From an uncultured Bacteroidia bacterium (GTDB lineage: Bacteria; Bacteroidota; Bacteroidia; NS11-12g; UBA9320): a DNA stretch of 43,453 nucleotides. Position 1 is the first letter of the stretch. Each line of letters starts with the position of its first letter. This document shows positions 26,796-36,076 of this stretch, one piece after another. The translations under genes and the position numbers were made by a program. The notes beneath the pieces are model-generated. The model searched no databases. It was not told the origin of the DNA and saw only the letters and a list, made by a program, of their open reading frames with translations. The DNA is taken from the NCBI GenBank assembly GCA_905478335.1, contig CAJQIC010000002.1, forward strand, positions 1 to 43,453, read 5' to 3'.

Positions 26796-28007
26796 CTATA
26801 TTTTTCTTATTGCCTCTACGGGTTTCAAACTCAATGCTTTTAAGGCTGGATATACTGCAGCCAGAATTGCCATAAACAATACCATTATGGTCACGTTTAT
26901 ATAACTTTCTGTATCTAAATACGGAAAAACAGTACTACCAAATCCTTGTGTTTCATATGCCGCTCCACTTAAGTCTATTCCATTTTTACCGAAGTATCCT
27001 ACCGTCAGTCCTGATAAGAGCAATCCAATTGGAGCGCCAATCATGGTCATAAAAACGGTTTCATACATTATCATTTTAAAGACACGATTTTTGGTCATTC
27101 CAATCGCCATTAACATCCCTATTTCCCTTACTCTTTCTAATACGGCCATCAACATGGTATTGACGATGCTAAACAGTAATGCTACAAGAATAATCCCAAC
27201 GATAATGAATAGGTAGGTGTCAAACGCTTCTATCATCATGCGCATACCTGGTGATAAATCTAACCATGGAAGCACTTCTAAATCGGAATAATTTTCTTGA
27301 AAACTATCGGCAATGGCTTCGGACTGATTGTGGTCATTTAACCAAACGGCTATTTCATTAGACCCAGTTTCTATACCATACCCCTGACGCATTTGATCCA
27401 GTTTGACAAATGCCGTCATCTTATCATACATGGGGTTACCTGAGTTATAAATACCAACCACCTTGAAGGCTATATCTGTCATTTGTCCTTCAACATCCAA
27501 CATCTTAAAGATGATTTTTGAATTCATTTTGACGCCATATTCCTCTGCTGTTTTTTCGCTTAAAACAATCGGGCGTTTTTTGGTTGATTCGAAATAACTT
27601 CCTTCAATGACTTTGGTATAGATATCCGAAACTTTTTTCTCATCGTCTGGATTAACGCCGACGAGTTTTATCATTCCATTTTTACGACTCGACGCCAAAC
27701 CACCCATTGAAATCATGCGTTCGGAAACAGCTTCTACAGCAGCTTCTGACCTGAATGCATTGGCCACTTCTGCACCATTCTTCATGTACAAACTGCCGTC
27801 GTATTCATCCCTAAATTTGGGCACATGTACTTGAATGTGTGACATCTCTGTTTGTATCACATCTTCCACCTTCGACTTCATCATACCCTGAACAAAGGCA
27901 GAACCAAACACTCCGGCCCAAAGTCCAAGACTTATGGCAGTTATCACAACAAAGCTTCTCACTTTGTTACGCCAAATATTCTTCCATGCAATTTTTACTA
28001 ATAACAT
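26796..28007 (-). CDS. FtsX-like (LolC/E, MacB) ABC permease
   Basis: 403 residues. One N-terminal transmembrane segment follows the motif KIAWKNIWRNKVRSFVV. A large periplasmic domain covers about 50-260, and three C-terminal segments lie at about 270-395 (VREIGMLMAIGMTKNRVFKMI between them). This is the MacB/LolCDE topology. It is probably paired as a heterodimer with the 404-residue homologue upstream, 10 nt away. Confidence 0.88.
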   Translation of the reverse strand: MLLVKIAWKNIWRNKVRSFVVITAISLGLWAGVFGSAFVQGMMKSKVEDVIQTEMSHIQVHVPKFRDEYDGSLYMKNGAEVANAFRSEAAVEAVSERMISMGGLASSRKNGMIKLVGVNPDDEKKVSDIYTKVIEGSYFESTKKRPIVLSEKTAEEYGVKMNSKIIFKMLDVEGQMTDIAFKVVGIYNSGNPMYDKMTAFVKLDQMRQGYGIETGSNEIAVWLNDHNQSEAIADSFQENYSDLEVLPWLDLSPGMRMMIEAFDTYLFIIVGIILVALLFSIVNTMLMAVLERVREIGMLMAIGMTKNRVFKMIMYETVFMTMIGAPIGLLLSGLTVGYFGKNGIDLSGAAYETQGFGSTVFPYLDTESYINVTIMVLFMAILAAVYPALKALSLKPVEAIRKI

Positions 28008-28017
28008 GCTTTATCTG

Positions 28018-29232
28018 TTAGCTACGCATTTCATTAACAGCGTTTATTTTTAATAATTTAAGGAAAGGATAAATGGCAATAACCGAGGCGATAAGTCCAA
28101 CAATTATGGCTTGCTCAATGAATATCCCTGGAGCCAAAGACGTCTTAATTACGGCCTCAATACCATATTCTTCAGCCATTTTTGCCACCTCTTCTCCATA
28201 TCGTACCGGTTTCACAAAAAATGTATAACACACGGGAAATGCACATATCAATCCTAATATCGACCCCAAAATGGATAGAATCAAGATTTCACCCCAAACC
28301 ATTAATGCGAGTTTAACACGTTTCATCCCAACGGCAACCAATACGCCAAATTCATGTTTTCTTTCGGCTAGCATCATCAACATGGTACCAAATATGCCAA
28401 ATGAAATGACGAGATATAGAATAAACATAAACACATACCCCTCCACTTTATCCGTCTCAATCATGTTGACCAAATCAGGATTTAACTCCTTCCAATTCAT
28501 GGCTTCGTAGTCGTCTCCCAATTTCTTTTGCAAGTTTTTGGCTGCTGCTACTCCTTTATCGCCGGAGCCTGTTTTTAATATTATACTGGTAACCAATCCA
28601 TCAGTAGCAAAAAAATTACTTGCTGCCTTCATAGGTAAAAAAACAAGTTGCTTGCTTAACTCTGGTGATCCAAACTTTACGATTCCTTTTATAGGGTATT
28701 TACCAACCGCACTGCGGCCTTGATAACCTCCGCCAATCAAAACCAATGTATCATTCACACCGATTTTAAGATATTTTGCCAGACCATTGCCAATCAGAAT
28801 CGCTTCATCATCAGGTAAGAGGTATTCGCCTTCAACTACACGCTCGTCAAGCTTGGTATACGTTTTTTCCTTTTCGACGTCAACGCCAATTACTGCGCTA
28901 CCCTTTGTTATGTTGTACATGGCCGCCAATGCAAAGCCTTCAACACGTGGAAGATATCCATCGATGTTGTTTTCTACATCCAACGTTTTAACCATTGCTT
29001 CGTCAACTTCGAACGCATAATCCAGTGTTTTTTCAGTCCAGAAATCCTTTAAATGAATTTGTGCGTACCCACTAAAATCGCCTGCAGTGGATTTGATCAT
29101 GTTTTCGTACATCCCTTCCTTAATACTCATGGTTAAGGTTGACAGCACAACGGCAAAGATGATCATGCCAAGCGTAATGGCCGTACGCCGCTTACTTCTC
29201 CAGATATTTCTCCAAGCGAGTTTTAGTATCAT
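28018..29232 (-). CDS. FtsX-like ABC permease, second copy
   Basis: 404 residues with the same topology as its neighbour: LKLAWRNIWRSKRRTAITL, one segment, a periplasmic domain, then three segments with HEFGVLVAVGMKRVKLALM. The sequence differs from the 26796-28007 product, so they are homologous but not recent duplicates; a LolC/LolE-like heterodimer is likely. It starts 3 nt after the LolA-like gene. Confidence 0.88.
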   Translation of the reverse strand: MILKLAWRNIWRSKRRTAITLGMIIFAVVLSTLTMSIKEGMYENMIKSTAGDFSGYAQIHLKDFWTEKTLDYAFEVDEAMVKTLDVENNIDGYLPRVEGFALAAMYNITKGSAVIGVDVEKEKTYTKLDERVVEGEYLLPDDEAILIGNGLAKYLKIGVNDTLVLIGGGYQGRSAVGKYPIKGIVKFGSPELSKQLVFLPMKAASNFFATDGLVTSIILKTGSGDKGVAAAKNLQKKLGDDYEAMNWKELNPDLVNMIETDKVEGYVFMFILYLVISFGIFGTMLMMLAERKHEFGVLVAVGMKRVKLALMVWGEILILSILGSILGLICAFPVCYTFFVKPVRYGEEVAKMAEEYGIEAVIKTSLAPGIFIEQAIIVGLIASVIAIYPFLKLLKINAVNEMRS

Positions 29233-29235
29233 TGA

Positions 29236-30000
29236 TTATTTGACTTTTTTCATATTCTGCACGGTAAAGAAGTCATCTCCTATAGGTGTTGTAAAATCAA
29301 TGGATTTATACTCCAACGTTGTCTTTTGTGTTTTTTTAGTTGCTGGTATTATTTCCATTTTTGAAGCAATCATTTTGCCTCCCATCATTTTTACATTTAA
29401 ACCTGTAAACGTATTAACCAACTCTTCATCTTCATCATAAAACTCGGCTTTCATTTGGATATAATCCTTCACATCAATCCACGAAATTACCTTGCCCCAG
29501 ACCACCGCAGCATCTTCTTTGGCCACAGACTCAATTTTGTAACACGACTTTCCACCCATCATTTCTTTTCCTAAAAGGGTATGTTCAAAGTCTTTAACCA
29601 TCGAACTTTCTTTTACCAAATCGTCATTGGTGAGGTCTGTTCCCATCCAACTTTGACTCATCATACTTGGGGGTAGTTTTATGGTACGCTCAACCGAAGG
29701 AATCCAATTCCACACTTCTTTGTCCTTTTTCAAAAAAACCGTGCCTTTGTCTCGGGCTGGAGCAGTTATAAGCGTCATACTGTATTTAGTGCCTTTTGCC
29801 CAGGACTTTAATTCCATCGTGCGGCTCCACTTTGGCCGTTGAATCGTAATCGCCATTTCGGCTGTTGTTTGTGTACCTCGAAATTTGTCTTCTGCTTTTT
29901 TTATGATTTGATCTACTGATGGGTCAGCCGTTGTAAAAGCTATGGTAGATAATGTCGCGACAACAAGTAACGCAACAATTCGGAAATTTGATTTTTTCAT
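29236..30000 (-). CDS. LolA-like outer membrane lipoprotein-sorting protein
   Basis: 254 residues. The signal peptide is about 24 residues (VVATLSTIAFTTA). The mature part starts DPSVDQIIKKAEDKFRG and contains VWNWIPSVERTIKLPPSMM, QSWMGTDLTNDDLV and SCYKIESVAK, blocks typical of COG2834 LolA/LppX-like lipid carriers. It probably shuttles a lipid or lipoprotein through the periplasm. It heads the five-gene operon with two permeases, an ATPase and a barrel. It differs from the housekeeping LolA in length (about 180-200 residues), so a special substrate is plausible. No promoter element was recognised upstream (30001-30179). Confidence 0.85.
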   Translation of the reverse strand: MKKSNFRIVALLVVATLSTIAFTTADPSVDQIIKKAEDKFRGTQTTAEMAITIQRPKWSRTMELKSWAKGTKYSMTLITAPARDKGTVFLKKDKEVWNWIPSVERTIKLPPSMMSQSWMGTDLTNDDLVKESSMVKDFEHTLLGKEMMGGKSCYKIESVAKEDAAVVWGKVISWIDVKDYIQMKAEFYDEDEELVNTFTGLNVKMMGGKMIASKMEIIPATKKTQKTTLEYKSIDFTTPIGDDFFTVQNMKKVK

Positions 30001-30179
30001 TGAGAATTCTTTAGTCTAAACATTGCAAGAAATGTTCCAACAAATCTTCTAACACTTCAAAGTTTCGGAATAAATTTCCTCATTTAAAAGTAATTGGAGA
30101 GAAACCTGATTAAATAAGCATAACATCAGACAAGGAACTGATGAAAATCAACTTAATCAAACGTGGAAATCACATCGAT

Positions 30180-31010
30180 TTAATCCATTGAATGATGCAC
30201 CAAACCCTGTACACTAAAAGGCAAACCTATGCGTCGTTGCTGCTTAACAACACCAATCATTACACCAAACTTGCCGTCTTCAACTCGCTCGATTTCTTGG
30301 TTATACATTTTGGATATAGCCCCGTCGAGGTATAACGCATTGGCGCAGTCCAAAACATCCCGAAACAAACTCGCAAAATCAAAGAAGTTTGTTTTCTGAT
30401 TTGAAATCACAAAAACAATATGGCCATTTTTATCAACCCCCACGCCGTTTCTAATATGAAGATTTTTGGAGCCTTCATTTAATACGGGATGCAGGTTATT
30501 GTTAATGACTAACATTGGCCCAGATTGGGTGGCATACTTTATTGATTTTTTATCGCGCTGTGCCCGAAATGCCTTGGTTTGTTCCACAAACGGGTTCCTG
30601 TTTACATCGACACCAAATACCCCATTCGGTTCTAGATAGAAATTGCCGTAACCCGAGTCTAATTTGAGCGGCGTCACTTCAATATTTTTGTCAATAAACA
30701 AGCCTAATGGTTCAAATGATTTGGTAAACATCCCTCCATTTACTGCAAACACAAGCTCAAACGACGACTGACCAATATGACTTTTGAACTTGTCAAAAGT
30801 TCTAAGTTGATTCCCCGCTGAGTCCGTATAACCAAATACAATATTTGACGCATCCTTTACGGTATACACATCAAAACTTTGGTCTTTAAACTGAATTGTT
30901 TTGGAATTCGACTGTGTGCTTTTTCCTGCCCAAACAAAAACGGATATGGCCAATAACAAGCCAAACCCGACAAATGGAAGAATCCGCGCTACCTGTTTGC
31001 GTCCTGCCAT
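30180..31010 (-). CDS. Phosphodiester glycosidase family protein (NAGPA/DUF2233)
   Basis: 276 residues. One N-terminal hydrophobic segment (FVGFGLLLAISVFVWAG) suggests an anchored or secreted protein. The PF09992-type core shows FAVNGGMFTKSFEPLGLFID, then GPMLVINNNLHPV, RNGVGVDKNGHIVFVIS and NALYLDGAISKMY. Family members include the uncovering enzyme that removes GlcNAc from phosphodiesters; the bacterial substrate is probably a cell-wall or exopolysaccharide phosphodiester. Its start lies 22 nt inside the upstream M48 gene, so the two are translationally linked. Confidence 0.8.
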   Translation of the reverse strand: MAGRKQVARILPFVGFGLLLAISVFVWAGKSTQSNSKTIQFKDQSFDVYTVKDASNIVFGYTDSAGNQLRTFDKFKSHIGQSSFELVFAVNGGMFTKSFEPLGLFIDKNIEVTPLKLDSGYGNFYLEPNGVFGVDVNRNPFVEQTKAFRAQRDKKSIKYATQSGPMLVINNNLHPVLNEGSKNLHIRNGVGVDKNGHIVFVISNQKTNFFDFASLFRDVLDCANALYLDGAISKMYNQEIERVEDGKFGVMIGVVKQQRRIGLPFSVQGLVHHSMD

Positions 31011-31813
31011 TCTTTGTAATATCGTAAAGCTTCAGGCATGTCTTTAGCTAATGCCGACGATCGTTTTGTTGGATTCGGGTGCGTACTTAAAAACTCTGGT
31101 GGTCGAGCACCGCTTGACAGTGCATTCATTCGTTCCCAAAATACTGGAGCCTCTTCTGGGTTGTAACCGGCCATTGCCATAAACATAATCCCCATATGAT
31201 CTGCTTCACTCTCATGTTTGCGACTGAAAGGCAGCATAACGCCCAGTTGCGTACCTGCGCCGTAGGCCAATTGAAATAGTTGTTGTGTTTCTTCTGGTTT
31301 GTCCATTACTGCAACACTTAATGCGACACCGCCTAGCTGTTGAACCAGTCCGTGACTCATCCGCTCGTTTCCGTGGCGTGCAATGGCGTGGGCAATTTCA
31401 TGACCCATTACTACTGCCACACCTGTTTCTGTTTGACAAATCGGTAAAATCCCTGAGTAAAATACCACCTTCCCTCCAGGCATGCACCAGGCATTTACAG
31501 TTGGGTCATCTACTAAATTAAACTCCCATTGGTAGTTTTTTATCTCCGTACTGTCTGCTGTTGTGCTCAAAAAAGTTTCTACGGCTTTAGAAATGCGCAT
31601 TCCTGCATTACTTACCATTTGTTTGTTTGAGCCTTGATTAACAACACTTGACGTATCTAAAAAGCTGGAGTATGATGTTAAACTCATTGCAACCAGCTCA
31701 CTTTCAGGCAATAGCTTCATTTGCCGTCTCCCAGTTAGCGGTACAGTCGCACAAGCGTATAGCATTACACTAACTATTATTACCGCAACAATGTTCTTTT
31801 TCTTGTTTCTCAT
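30989..31813 (-). CDS. M48-family metalloprotease, lipoprotein
   Basis: 274 residues. The lipobox LYAC gives lipidated Cys21. The zinc motif HEIAH is at 138-142, and the third ligand Glu lies in RKHESEADHMGIMFM. The layout (PLTGRRQMKLLPESELVAM at the N-terminus) matches the LoiP/YfgC-like periplasmic M48 group, which degrades misfolded outer-membrane proteins in E. coli (BepA, LoiP). Its likely role is envelope quality control. It overlaps the glycosidase gene by 22 nt, probably as an operon. Confidence 0.87.
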   Translation of the reverse strand: MRNKKKNIVAVIIVSVMLYACATVPLTGRRQMKLLPESELVAMSLTSYSSFLDTSSVVNQGSNKQMVSNAGMRISKAVETFLSTTADSTEIKNYQWEFNLVDDPTVNAWCMPGGKVVFYSGILPICQTETGVAVVMGHEIAHAIARHGNERMSHGLVQQLGGVALSVAVMDKPEETQQLFQLAYGAGTQLGVMLPFSRKHESEADHMGIMFMAMAGYNPEEAPVFWERMNALSSGARPPEFLSTHPNPTKRSSALAKDMPEALRYYKEWQDANR

Positions 31814-31917
31814 ACACTACATGAATCAAATCTTATTCCAAATATCTAAATTATCTCCTATTCTAAATAGTTAACGCATAAAAACGTTTGGACACTGTTT
31901 GGTTCTGGTAAAAAATC

Positions 31918-31925
31918 TAACTTCG
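31918..31925 (+). promoter_or_regulatory. Weak promoter element of the dipeptidase gene (TAACTTCG)
   Basis: TAACTTCG differs from TAnnTTTG by one base. A TTG lies about 16 nt upstream. It ends 19 nt before ATG 31945. Confidence 0.3.
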
Positions 31926-31944
31926 TCTCCGTAAAAATAAAAGC

Positions 31945-33306
31945 ATGAATCAAAAGGAGTATATCGACAAAAATCAAGAGCGTTTTTTAAATGAATTATT
32001 GGATTGGTTGCGCATTCCATCTATAAGTGCTGACCCAGCGTTTGCTGATGATGTGCATAGAGCTGCAGCTTTTGTAGCTGATAAATTAAAAACCATTGGT
32101 GCTGAGAACGTTTCCATTGAAGAAACAGCCGGCTACCCTATTGTATATGCAGACAAAATTGTAGATGCAAATAAACCGACTGTTTTGGTTTATGGTCATT
32201 ATGACGTTCAACCATCTGTTCCAGATGAGTTATGGGAAACGCCAGCGTTTGAACCCGATATCCGTGATGGTAATATATATGCACGAGGAGCCTGCGACGA
32301 CAAGGGACAAGTTTTTATGCACGTGAAGGCATTTGAAACGATGATGCAGACAGACTCTTTGGACTGCAACGTAAAGTTCATGATCGAAGGAGAAGAAGAA
32401 GTTGGTTCGACCAATTTGGGTATCTATCTGCGTAATAACATTGAAAAACTAGCTGCAGATGTTGTATTGGTTTCCGATACGGGTATGATTGCCAACGACA
32501 TCCCAAGTATCGATACTGGTTTGAGAGGATTGAGCTACGTAGAGGTTGAAGTTACGGGTCCGAATATCGATTTACATAGTGGCACGTATGGAGGCGCTGT
32601 AGGCAATCCCATCAACGTGTTGTGCGATATGATATCAAGTCTTCACGACGAGAACAGACATATCACAATACCTGGATTTTATGACAGAGTAGATATAATG
32701 AGTGATGCTGATCGCGCAGAAATGGCCAAAACACCTTTTAGCCTGGATGCGTATAAAGCGGAATTAGATGTTGACGATGTACTGGGCGAAAAAGGATATT
32801 CGACCATTGAAAGAACTGGCATTAGGCCAACTTTAGATGTAAACGGAATTTGGGGAGGTTATACCGGAGAAGGTGCTAAAACCGTGTTGCCGAGTAAGGC
32901 TTATGCTAAAATTTCGATGCGTCTTGTTCCAAGCCAAACAAGTAGCGAAATATCTGACATGTTCAAGAATCATTTCGAAAGCATTGCGCCAAAATCGGTA
33001 AAAGTAAAGGTAAGCCTTCACCACGGTGGTGAGCCGGCAGTAACCCCAACAGACAGCAAAGCGTATCGCGCAGCAAGTAGAGCGATGGAAGCTACATTTG
33101 GCAAAAAACCAATTCCAACTAGAGGAGGAGGAAGTATACCGATCGTTGCTTTGTTTGAAGAAGTTTTAGGGCTTAAAACGGTTTTAATGGGCTTTGGTTT
33201 GGATAGTGATGCGATACATTCACCAAACGAAAAATATGGCATTTTCAATTTCTACAAAGGCATTGAAACCATTCCGTATTTCTTCAAGTATTTCGCAGAA
33301 GAATAA
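31945..33306 (+). CDS. M20-family dipeptidase
   Basis: 453 residues, the usual length. The metal/catalytic motifs are VYGHYDVQP (His/Asp), GACDDKGQ (bridging Asp), IEGEEEVGS (catalytic Glu and metal Glu), SDTGM (Asp) and DSDAIHSPNEKY (His). The middle dimerisation insertion contains DLHSGTYGGAVGNP. This CNDP/carnosinase-like group hydrolyses dipeptides in the cytosol (no signal peptide). It is monocistronic, tail-to-tail with the beta-helix lipoprotein gene with 7 nt between stops. Confidence 0.92.
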   Translation: MNQKEYIDKNQERFLNELLDWLRIPSISADPAFADDVHRAAAFVADKLKTIGAENVSIEETAGYPIVYADKIVDANKPTVLVYGHYDVQPSVPDELWETPAFEPDIRDGNIYARGACDDKGQVFMHVKAFETMMQTDSLDCNVKFMIEGEEEVGSTNLGIYLRNNIEKLAADVVLVSDTGMIANDIPSIDTGLRGLSYVEVEVTGPNIDLHSGTYGGAVGNPINVLCDMISSLHDENRHITIPGFYDRVDIMSDADRAEMAKTPFSLDAYKAELDVDDVLGEKGYSTIERTGIRPTLDVNGIWGGYTGEGAKTVLPSKAYAKISMRLVPSQTSSEISDMFKNHFESIAPKSVKVKVSLHHGGEPAVTPTDSKAYRAASRAMEATFGKKPIPTRGGGSIPIVALFEEVLGLKTVLMGFGLDSDAIHSPNEKYGIFNFYKGIETIPYFFKYFAEE

Positions 33307-33313
33307 CCCATTT

Positions 33314-34747
33314 TTACGGTTTATACTCAAAAGCTCCTGCGTCAGGAGTGCCGTTTCTTAACGCCTCGTCGAAGTCGCGTGTAACGCCGAGAGATGCCCC
33401 AATATCGATGGCACCAGAACTTGCTTCGAGGTGGTAATCGTGCTTTAATACGTCTACAAATGCTGGGCTTATATTGACTTTATTGTTTATATGCTCACCA
33501 ACAAATTTTCTTTCTGTTCGAACTAGGTTGTTGTTGAACAAGGTATCTCCAAAAAACGCTTGATCAGGCACATTTTTAAATATGCCTAGAGATAACTCTT
33601 CTTGCAATCCTCCGTCGACAATACAATTTTGGATATCGTACACGGTTCTAAAAATTCCCGTGATTTGAAAAAACTCATTAATCTGCACGTTGTTTAAAGC
33701 AAACGTTGGTTCTCGACGGCTAAAGTCGAAATTATAGGTAGTAAAATTGCAATGCTTCAAATCATAGCGCCCTCCCCATAGGCCTAAAAAGGTATACCGG
33801 CCGCAGTTCGTAAAGACACTATTCGTTGCTTTGATATAGGCTGTTTTGCCTGACAACCCATCAAAACTCATGTTACGGACTTCCGTATTCTCGACTGTAA
33901 CATTTGGTGTAGCATTTTGTACCGTTTGAATATCACTACTGTCGCAGTATATACCGACTGTGCCGTTTTTAATTTCGGCATGTTTGATTTGATTCCCTTT
34001 ACTCAAGTAGTCGAGCCAAATTCCGCCCCACTGACCAGCAACCTCTTCAAATTGCGGTTGTAATCGATCTCCTTCAAATTTCACCTTTTCGTCTTTGGTG
34101 CCTTCAATAATTAAGGTTCCTTCCACGTACAACCAAGATCTTGGTGCAAAGTGCATTTTGACGCCTTCCTTGATGGTAAGCGTACAATTTTCTGGCACAT
34201 ATAAATACCCATGCACAACATACGGTTTAAGCTTGTCGTCTAAGGTCTCGTTGCAGACCGTATCCCGCAAGAAATAATGGCCGTCTTGTCCCCAAGCAAT
34301 GAGTTGCACATTCTGTTGATTTCCATTGGTGGATATCTCGATTGAATCTCTTACAATAAGTGGTAAAGATTGAGGGTCATTATTGGGGTCGATAGACAAT
34401 TCTACGAAGACAAATACAGAGTCGTTCCCACCAATTTCAATGTCATTTACCTCAGGCCCAACTTCTCCATCTACGTTTATTCTAAACACAGAATTACTGC
34501 CCCCAGACAACCTAAAATTGGTTTTTACTGCCTCACTATATGGATTGACAACAACAAATTGATGGTTAACCGAAAGTGGGATGCGTGGCATACTAGAGGT
34601 GAAAACAGTATCGAAAAACACCGTGTCAGAACTGAAATTTAAGTTCGCATCTGTATCGGTAAAGAAGGTATTATCGTCTTTACAACTTGACAGCATCGAC
34701 AATAAAATCGATACAAAAAGTGCTCCGAACCAAAACCGTTTCCACAT
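33314..34747 (-). CDS. Right-handed beta-helix lipoprotein
   Basis: 477 residues from the ATG at 34745-34747. The N-terminus MWKRFWFGALFVSILLSML leads to lipobox LSSC (Cys22). A further in-frame start at 34828 would add 27 residues ahead of the signal sequence. The promoter element at 34753-34760 supports the shorter form. The central part has parallel-beta-helix features (LYVPENCTLTIKEGVKM, EGTKDEKVKFEGD, VTVENTEVRNMSFDGLSGKTA). The C-terminus DAGAFEY is the usual end of choice-of-anchor-Q-like proteins. The function is unknown; a surface polysaccharide-binding or lyase-like role is possible but no catalytic residues are recognised. Confidence 0.78.
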   Translation of the reverse strand: MWKRFWFGALFVSILLSMLSSCKDDNTFFTDTDANLNFSSDTVFFDTVFTSSMPRIPLSVNHQFVVVNPYSEAVKTNFRLSGGSNSVFRINVDGEVGPEVNDIEIGGNDSVFVFVELSIDPNNDPQSLPLIVRDSIEISTNGNQQNVQLIAWGQDGHYFLRDTVCNETLDDKLKPYVVHGYLYVPENCTLTIKEGVKMHFAPRSWLYVEGTLIIEGTKDEKVKFEGDRLQPQFEEVAGQWGGIWLDYLSKGNQIKHAEIKNGTVGIYCDSSDIQTVQNATPNVTVENTEVRNMSFDGLSGKTAYIKATNSVFTNCGRYTFLGLWGGRYDLKHCNFTTYNFDFSRREPTFALNNVQINEFFQITGIFRTVYDIQNCIVDGGLQEELSLGIFKNVPDQAFFGDTLFNNNLVRTERKFVGEHINNKVNISPAFVDVLKHDYHLEASSGAIDIGASLGVTRDFDEALRNGTPDAGAFEYKP

Positions 34748-34752
34748 ATCAG

Positions 34753-34760
34753 CAAATGTA
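34753..34760 (-). promoter_or_regulatory. -7 promoter element (TACATTTG) of the beta-helix lipoprotein gene
   Basis: Minus-strand TACATTTG ends 5 nt before ATG 34747. It decides in favour of that start codon and predicts a leader of one or two bases. Confidence 0.55.
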
Positions 34761-34865
34761 AAGTTTGTATGGCATAACAACGCTGAAATTGATAGACTGT
34801 TGCACTGGGATGATGTTTTACTTTTCATTTTGATTTGGATTTAGATTGCCATCCAAACCAAACTC

Positions 34866-36074
34866 ATGAAAACATTTATACCTATACTTCTTACCTTATT
34901 TCTCAGCAGCAGCCATATAAACGCATCAGGACAGCAAGACAGTGCAATAGACGATATTGGCGACATTGCGTTTGTCGCCTACAGTTATGGCAGTCAAGAT
35001 GGGTATGCCTTTGTGTTGTTAGATGATTGCCCTAACGGTACTGTAATCAAATTCATTGATGAAGAATGGACTGGGTCTTCATTCCATTCAACCAATGGAG
35101 AAGGAGAAAATACCTGGACCAACAATACGGGTACATACATATCTAAAGGTACGGTGATCATTGTTCAAAATGCCGACAACAATCCGAGCGTAAATATTGG
35201 AACCGTAACAGAATCTAACGCCGGATTCGACATCGCGTCTAGCAGTCCTGACCAAATCTTTGCGATAATAGGCAGTCGTGCCTCTCCTACCTTCTTAACC
35301 ATGGTTGGACACACCTCTTTGCCCAACAACGGTTCTGGAGCAAGACAGACACTCAGTGGCACAGGCTTGGTTGAGGATTCAACCTCCATATACCTTGCAA
35401 CGGAAAAAATTTACAAAGGGCCTAACACATGTGGGACGTTAAGCTCTTGTCACACCTCAATCAACGATAACGCGAATTGGCAAACAATCTCAGGAAGTGT
35501 ACAATTCCCCAAAGACGTTTATTCAGCTTTGGGAGGCTCAGCGTTACCCGTTTTGTTGACGGTTTTTGAGCTGAAAGAAACACAAGACTCCATTCACCTG
35601 CATTGGATAACCGCCAGCGAAATAAATAACCAGGGTTTCTTTATTCAATGTAAAACGCAACTAGGCTCTTGGAAACCCATTGCTTTTATTGATGGTCAAG
35701 GCACCACGTCCGTTAGTCATCGGTATACGTATTCGTTTACGTCAATGCCTACAGAGACGGTCTACTACCGATTAAAACAGGTAGATTATGATGGACAGTA
35801 TACATTCAGCAACGTTTTGCAGTGGAGAAACGAGGTTACCCCGTCTAAAAACATCTATTGGTATCAATCTGAGGATGATGTTGTATTTGACGCATACACC
35901 TCTCGTATTCAATCGATTGAGTTATATAATCATTTGGGCAAAAAAATATATCAATCCGTTACGCCAACCCAACCCGTGCATGTTTCACTAGATTATTTTA
36001 GTCATCAACCATGTTATGCGTTGTTGAAGACAGATGAAAGACTGGAATTGATTGTGGTCGTAGTAGACGACTGA
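34866..36074 (+). CDS. Secreted hypothetical protein with FN3-like C-terminal region
   Basis: 402 residues with a signal peptide (MKTFIPILLTLFLSSSHINA). Residues about 30-220 contain IAFVAYSYGSQDGYAFVLLD and TVIKFIDEEWTGSSFH, a pattern seen in Bacteroidota surface proteins of unknown role (LTD/choice-of-anchor-like). The part after residue 230 contains LHWITASEINNQGFFIQ and VYYRLKQVDYDGQYTFSNVL, the common Bacteroidota cargo module that normally precedes a T9SS sorting domain. The final 80 residues resemble a degenerate sorting domain (SIELYNHLGKKIYQS) but do not end with the typical K-x-V-x-x tail, so T9SS export is uncertain. The stop is 2 nt from gpsA's convergent stop. Confidence 0.65.
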   Translation: MKTFIPILLTLFLSSSHINASGQQDSAIDDIGDIAFVAYSYGSQDGYAFVLLDDCPNGTVIKFIDEEWTGSSFHSTNGEGENTWTNNTGTYISKGTVIIVQNADNNPSVNIGTVTESNAGFDIASSSPDQIFAIIGSRASPTFLTMVGHTSLPNNGSGARQTLSGTGLVEDSTSIYLATEKIYKGPNTCGTLSSCHTSINDNANWQTISGSVQFPKDVYSALGGSALPVLLTVFELKETQDSIHLHWITASEINNQGFFIQCKTQLGSWKPIAFIDGQGTTSVSHRYTYSFTSMPTETVYYRLKQVDYDGQYTFSNVLQWRNEVTPSKNIYWYQSEDDVVFDAYTSRIQSIELYNHLGKKIYQSVTPTQPVHVSLDYFSHQPCYALLKTDERLELIVVVVDD

Positions 36075-36076
36075 TT

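Noticed and set aside
34748-34828. Longer form of the beta-helix lipoprotein starting at 34828
   Set aside because: It hides the lipoprotein signal sequence, and a good promoter element lies between the two starts.
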